Shown piece by piece: positions 51,201 to 54,600 of a stretch of DNA of 54,600 bases. This DNA comes from Candidatus Bathyarchaeum sp. (GTDB lineage Archaea > Thermoproteota > Bathyarchaeia > Bathyarchaeales > Bathyarchaeaceae): positions 1-54,600 of the forward strand of contig JAOZIB010000015.1 in assembly GCA_026014565.1 (NCBI GenBank). The letters run 5' to 3'. Numbering within the stretch: the first letter of the stretch is position 1; every line of letters begins with the position of its first letter. Made by a program: the position numbers and the translations under genes. Below the pieces are notes generated by a model. It was given only the letters and a program-made list of their open reading frames with translations, made no database searches and was not told where the DNA came from.

Positions 51201-51362
51201 TTGCCGATAATGGATCCCTTCAAAAAAACTCTCGCCCAAAAACACAGGCTCTACATGAAGATTTGTCGAGAATGTGGAGTAAGAAACTCTTCCGCTGCAG
51301 TCAAGTGCAGAAAATGCAGAAGCAAAAACCTGCGATGGAAGAAACGAGAAGTCATACGCTAA
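51201..51362 (+). CDS. rpl40e: Ribosomal protein eL40
   Basis: A 53-residue zinc-ribbon protein of the large ribosomal subunit: C-x2-C in KICRECGVRN and C-x2-C in KCRKCRSKNLR, followed by a basic tail ending REVIR. The start is the TTG at 51201, giving MPIMDPFKK, which aligns with the MP-x-x-DP start of archaeal L40e; GGAG lies ten bases upstream. An internal ATG at 51210 would lose three residues. A TATA-like ACATATTTA lies at about 51136-51144. It is divergent from alba and followed by a secreted-protein gene on the other strand. Confidence 0.92.
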   Translation: MPIMDPFKKTLAQKHRLYMKICRECGVRNSSAAVKCRKCRSKNLRWKKREVIR

Positions 51363-51426
51363 AACCAGTGCAAACAATAAACGGCTTAACCGCCGTTTAA
51401 ACGCACAACCACTTTTACAGTTTCAA

Positions 51427-52617
51427 TTAGTATCTATTAGTGGACAATTTCTTTTTGAAAAGAATAACAGAAAAACTACAAACCAAAAAGACGGGTAAAA
51501 CTAACCATGAAGAAAATTCTGGAACTACACCGTAATTATCGGTCTGAATAACCCAAAGCATTCCAGCGCCAGTAAACCAATTGAAAATGTCACCCGCTAT
51601 AACATAACCTCCTTCAGATGTTTCAATCACTGAATTCAGTCTTGACCATTCTGTTCCAGGATGACTATTGGTCTCATATTCTATGTTCCATTCAATAATT
51701 CCTTGTGCATCATTTTTAACTAAACCAGAGCCAGAAAGAAAAGCAAATCCTCCATCGGCAGTTTCGACCAAAGAGGTTCCTCCATGGGTTTGGTTCCATT
51801 GTATATTCCCGAAAGAGTCAGTTTTAGTCAAGAATCCACCCCCAGTTAGGGCATACCCTCCATCAGAAGTTTTAACTAAAGACCGAGCACCCCCAACCAA
51901 ATCGTTATGTTCCCATTCTGTGTTTCCCTGAGAATCAAGTTTAATTAACCACGAGTCACCTGCGATAACGTATCCTCCATCATTGGCTTCAACCACAGAA
52001 TAAGCACGTTCATATTCTCTTCCGCCGTATGTTTGGTTCCATTCCATATTCCCCTTTGAGTCAGTTTTAACTACCCAAAAATCAGCACCTCTTTTTATGG
52101 CTACAATGTTATGCTTTATGACATCAGGAATTTTCACGTAACCCACTAACGCGTATCCGCCGTCAGATGTTTCAATTAATGAATACGCCTCTTCAGGGTT
52201 GGGTCCACCATAGGTTTGGTTCCATTGCATGTTTCCATTGGACTCTGTTTTAACCAACCAAAAATCTCTGCTTCCGTCTCCAAAGGATTCAGTAAAACCA
52301 GCTAAGGCATATCCGCCATCTGAAGTTTCAACCAAAGAATACGCCACATCTTGTTGTTTCCCACCAAAAGTCCGGTTCCAAACAATGTTGCCAGATTCGT
52401 CAAGTTTGATTAACCAAAAATCATCCGGAGAATAGAGCCCTCCAGCTACTGCGTATTCTCCATCAGAAGTTTCAATTATTGAATTAGCTTTTACAGCAAA
52501 TTCGGTTTCATGAAGTCTGTTCCACATAGCTGAAGAAGCAAAAACAGCACAGGAGGCAGAGCATAACAAAAAGCAACAAAGAAAAACAGTCAAAAAAATT
52601 GTTGAAAAGATTTTCAC
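51427..52617 (-). CDS. Secreted repeat protein with PEF-type C-terminal sorting signal
   Basis: A 396-residue protein with a signal peptide and six to seven repeats of about 50 residues, each containing ETSDGGYALAG, W-x-x-K-T/L-D and W-N-x-T-x-GG. The last ~30 residues hold PEFSSWLVLPVFLVC followed by basic residues, the PEF-CTERM type signal recognised by archaeosortases. The repeats are of the kind found in lectin- or propeller-like surface proteins. Read one base after the beta-helix gene upstream, so the two are co-transcribed. Confidence 0.85.
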   Translation of the reverse strand: MKIFSTIFLTVFLCCFLLCSASCAVFASSAMWNRLHETEFAVKANSIIETSDGEYAVAGGLYSPDDFWLIKLDESGNIVWNRTFGGKQQDVAYSLVETSDGGYALAGFTESFGDGSRDFWLVKTESNGNMQWNQTYGGPNPEEAYSLIETSDGGYALVGYVKIPDVIKHNIVAIKRGADFWVVKTDSKGNMEWNQTYGGREYERAYSVVEANDGGYVIAGDSWLIKLDSQGNTEWEHNDLVGGARSLVKTSDGGYALTGGGFLTKTDSFGNIQWNQTHGGTSLVETADGGFAFLSGSGLVKNDAQGIIEWNIEYETNSHPGTEWSRLNSVIETSEGGYVIAGDIFNWFTGAGMLWVIQTDNYGVVPEFSSWLVLPVFLVCSFSVILFKKKLSTNRY

Positions 52618-52618
52618 G

Positions 52619-53902
52619 TTAAATCTCCCTGAAAAACGACTTTTTTCGAATAATTACGAAAAGCAGTATCCCTCCAAATAACAGGGGAAGAATAACTAGT
52701 GATGGAAATTCTGGAATGTCATTGATGTCAATGGGATTAATTATTGGATAATTATCTTGTCCGCCGACAAAGCTTACATCGCCACCTACATCGTTATCCC
52801 ATGTAACTGCAATTATAATGTATGGAGAGTCGCCGATGCCGTCTTGGTTATTGTCTGTTCCATCATAATCTCCCCAGTAGTTGCCTATAGTTCCGTTGTC
52901 CCAAGAAGTGCCTTCTACGCCCTCATCAATTCGGACTGTACAAGAACCAGAAGCAAAAAAGTTCCCATAAAAAGTATGGTTTACTGCACCATCTTGAAGA
53001 GTTACAGCAACTGGTGTATCTGCTATGTAGTTTCCATAAAATGTGTTGTTTAAATTGGTAAAAACTGTTCTAATTGCTTGCGCATGAAATCCGGTGATGT
53101 TGTTTCCAAAAAAGATGTTGTTATAGCAGTGGGCAAAAAGTGCTATACCTTCACCACCTTCGAGTGTGTCTCTGCCATCTGAAGTAGGAGGACCTGTAAT
53201 GGTGTTCAATGACACCGCGGTTAAGTTAGCAGCATCCAGTTCCATTGAAAGGACACATGCAAACGTATTATTTGTTATCTTGTTTGATGAGCCCATAATT
53301 TTGATGCCGTATGAGCTACCGCTTATTGTGTTGTTCTGGAAAGTAATTTTTGAGCCACTAATCAAAACAGCAGGGTCTGAAAGGTCTGTTTGGAGGTTTG
53401 TGAAGGTGTTGTTTTCAAGCATCAATTGTGTGGAGGTTTGAAGGTTTATGCCTGTTAAGATTTTGTTACTAAAGGAGTTGCCAACAATGGTGAGGTTTGA
53501 AGAATTTGAAATTCGAATCCCTGTGGCGCCTTGTTCAAAATTTATATTTTTGACAGTCACATTTCTTTGACCGTTTATGATTACGCCGTTGTTTCCGTCG
53601 TCATAGCCCTTGATTCGATCTGCATCACCATAAATTGTGTAACCTGCGCCATCCAAAACAATATTGTCACATTGAATTTCAATGGTATAATGAACTACGT
53701 CAGCAGTTAATCTGTAGACATTACCAGTCTTTTCAATGAGGGAAGTTTCTGGTTGAACATTCCCGTTACGTTGTATGTAAATATGAAGTAGGTCAGGTCC
53801 AGGGTCTGGCCAGTAACTTGCAAAGGCAACATTCACAAATAATGCCCAAGCTGTCAAAAACAACAAAAAGTTTGAAAGCAGTGTAACAGGTTTTCGTTTC
53901 AT
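52619..53902 (-). CDS. Secreted right-handed beta-helix (NosD-like) protein with PEF-type sorting signal
   Basis: A 427-residue protein: signal peptide (1-28), then repeated beta-helix coils with N-N/NNTF ladders, then the NosD/PbH1-like GNYWGDYDG and GIGDSPY segment. The C-terminus has PEFPSLVILPLLFGGILLFV with a basic end, a PEF-CTERM signal. Beta-helix proteins of this class bind or act on polysaccharides or copper-type cofactors. It is the first gene of the two-gene unit with 51427-52617. Confidence 0.85.
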   Translation of the reverse strand: MKRKPVTLLSNFLLFLTAWALFVNVAFASYWPDPGPDLLHIYIQRNGNVQPETSLIEKTGNVYRLTADVVHYTIEIQCDNIVLDGAGYTIYGDADRIKGYDDGNNGVIINGQRNVTVKNINFEQGATGIRISNSSNLTIVGNSFSNKILTGINLQTSTQLMLENNTFTNLQTDLSDPAVLISGSKITFQNNTISGSSYGIKIMGSSNKITNNTFACVLSMELDAANLTAVSLNTITGPPTSDGRDTLEGGEGIALFAHCYNNIFFGNNITGFHAQAIRTVFTNLNNTFYGNYIADTPVAVTLQDGAVNHTFYGNFFASGSCTVRIDEGVEGTSWDNGTIGNYWGDYDGTDNNQDGIGDSPYIIIAVTWDNDVGGDVSFVGGQDNYPIINPIDINDIPEFPSLVILPLLFGGILLFVIIRKKSFFREI

Positions 53903-53923
53903 TTCAACTCATAAAATCTCATA

Positions 53924-53998
53924 CTTAATTTATTAAAGAGGATTTTTGTCAAGAAAAATTGACTAAAATCTGCTTTCAAACAGTCAAGAAACCTTGAC
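53924..53998 (-). promoter_or_regulatory. TATA box with two upstream palindromes (operator candidates)
   Basis: A TATA-like CTTTAATAAATTAAG (53924-53938) lies 22-36 bases before the ATG at 53902. Just upstream is GATTTT-t-GTCAA-GAAAAA-TTGAC-t-AAAATC (53941-53970), a 30-bp dyad with one mismatch. Then comes GTCAAG-AAAC-CTTGAC (53983-53998). The two centres are about 35 bases apart. The first dyad abuts the BRE, a placement used by archaeal activators and repressors. The same motif family is found at 5124-5186. Confidence 0.55.
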
Positions 53999-54048
53999 CA
54001 ATCAATAATCCAAGGTTGTTCAATACGACTTTGATGTTTCTTTGAAGG

Positions 54049-54576
54049 TTAGTCTAAATTTGGTGAACTCAATGTTCCTTTGAGGCGTTTTCTTAACAAA
54101 AATAACAAAACTACTGCAACCAAACCAACAATCAACATGCCGTGGGGGTTATCGGGTCGACTTGTATCAAACTCTTAGAAAGGGGTTAAAACTATCAAAA
54201 ACGTCAAGGCTCCAGCAGATAAAGCAAATTTTTGGTAGAGGCTGTTTTGGGTCCAGTTGTATTTCCGAAGAAAACTAAACACCAAGTAAACTAGACCTGC
54301 TCCAACAATAAGTAAAACCAAGGGGTCATCAATCAGGTTAGGTCCGGCTCCAAAGAAAAGGAAAAACCCCATTCCAGTTACAAAACCCACAACTGCTGCC
54401 TTTTTTGAACTCAAGGTCAGCAGTTTCCCTTTTGCGATGTTGCAGGGAAGTTTCCATGCTGCAACTACCAGAAAGGCAACTACAAAAACAAAAAATCCGT
54501 ACTGCAAAACCGGCACACGATACGGAGTTAAAAACAAATACCCAAAAGCGGTGACTCCAGCCAACAAAACTGCCAA
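54049..54576 (-). pseudogene. Membrane protein gene split by an in-frame TAA
   Basis: The frame from 54576 to 54175 encodes about 133 residues with four membrane segments and ends at TAA (54175-54177). The same frame then continues without interruption for another 41 codons (54174-54049) that include a further membrane helix with a basic end (RPDNPHGMLIVGLVAVV). A TGA also lies three codons upstream of the apparent start (a TTG at 54576), and no Shine-Dalgarno precedes it. The continuous frame around the TAA suggests one longer original protein inactivated by nonsense changes, or read-through. The window edge hides the true beginning. Confidence 0.4.
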
Positions 54577-54600
54577 GCCAGGTCAAAGGCGCAGCCCTGA

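Noticed and set aside
1-54600. CRISPR arrays, insertion sequences, rRNA, prophage
   Set aside because: No regularly spaced direct repeats, transposase motifs, rRNA cores or phage structural genes were seen on either strand.

Overview
The window looks like chromosome from a moderately AT-rich, probably anaerobic archaeon, most likely of the Bathyarchaeia type. The archaeal assignment rests on diphthine synthase, TruD, Pth2, Alba, ribosomal protein eL40, a CTP-dependent riboflavin kinase with RibL, a geranylgeranyl-reductase-family flavoprotein, DUF357/DUF371/DUF2153/DUF996 proteins, TATA-box promoters (several apparently leaderless) and an intron-bearing tRNA-Lys(CUU). The lineage is inferred from general gene content and the PEF-type C-terminal sorting tails. 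No phage, insertion sequence, CRISPR array or rRNA was seen.

Layout. 1-3,000: end of one gene and a polytopic membrane protein, separated by a 595-base gap holding palindromes and an overlooked cysteine-rich reading frame. 3,000-13,600 (minus strand): GNAT-YoaP protein, two AhbC/AhbD/NirJ-like radical SAM/SPASM enzymes, a BtuCDF-type importer, a DUF71 ATP-pyrophosphatase, a second leaderless BtuF-like protein and GlmS. The DUF71 position suggests corrinoid (B12) salvage. 14,100-25,800: a regulator-like protein ending in an EF-hand, DUF371, a Trm5-type methyltransferase, two ABC exporters, a fasciclin protein, a heliorhodopsin, and a small operon ending in an EFR1 ferrodoxin. 25,900-29,700: tRNA-Lys, dphB-DUF357-ribL, and convergent ribK. 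29,700-36,000: a large PQQ-type propeller, a beta-decarboxylating dehydrogenase, a methyltransferase, a coiled-coil membrane protein and an HD hydrolase. 36,000-37,800: a queT-queC-queT operon for archaeosine precursor uptake and synthesis, preceded by a structured leader with a perfect anti-Shine-Dalgarno match. 37,900-45,200: small regulators, then an overlapping three-gene unit of two cobalamin-type radical SAM enzymes and a possible CrtC/AttH-like protein. 45,400-51,400: housekeeping translation and lipid genes, including an unflagged eL40 gene. 51,400-54,600: two secreted PEF-tailed proteins and a membrane gene interrupted by stops.

Connections. The corrinoid importer could supply cofactor to the two B12-type radical SAM enzymes. 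RibL/RibK, geranylgeranyl reductase, EFR1 and the PNPOx-fold protein form a flavin theme. The strongest candidates for undescribed biology are: (1) the queT leader (37,724-37,780); (2) the attenuator-like leader of the radical SAM gene (4,962-5,087); (3) a palindrome family TCAAGA-N-TTGA placed just upstream of TATA boxes; (4) the B12-radical SAM trio; (5) the heliorhodopsin with a palindrome at its start site; and (6) a 10-bp-phased GGG array at 34,627-34,703. All functional statements are inference from reading the sequence; no database search was run.
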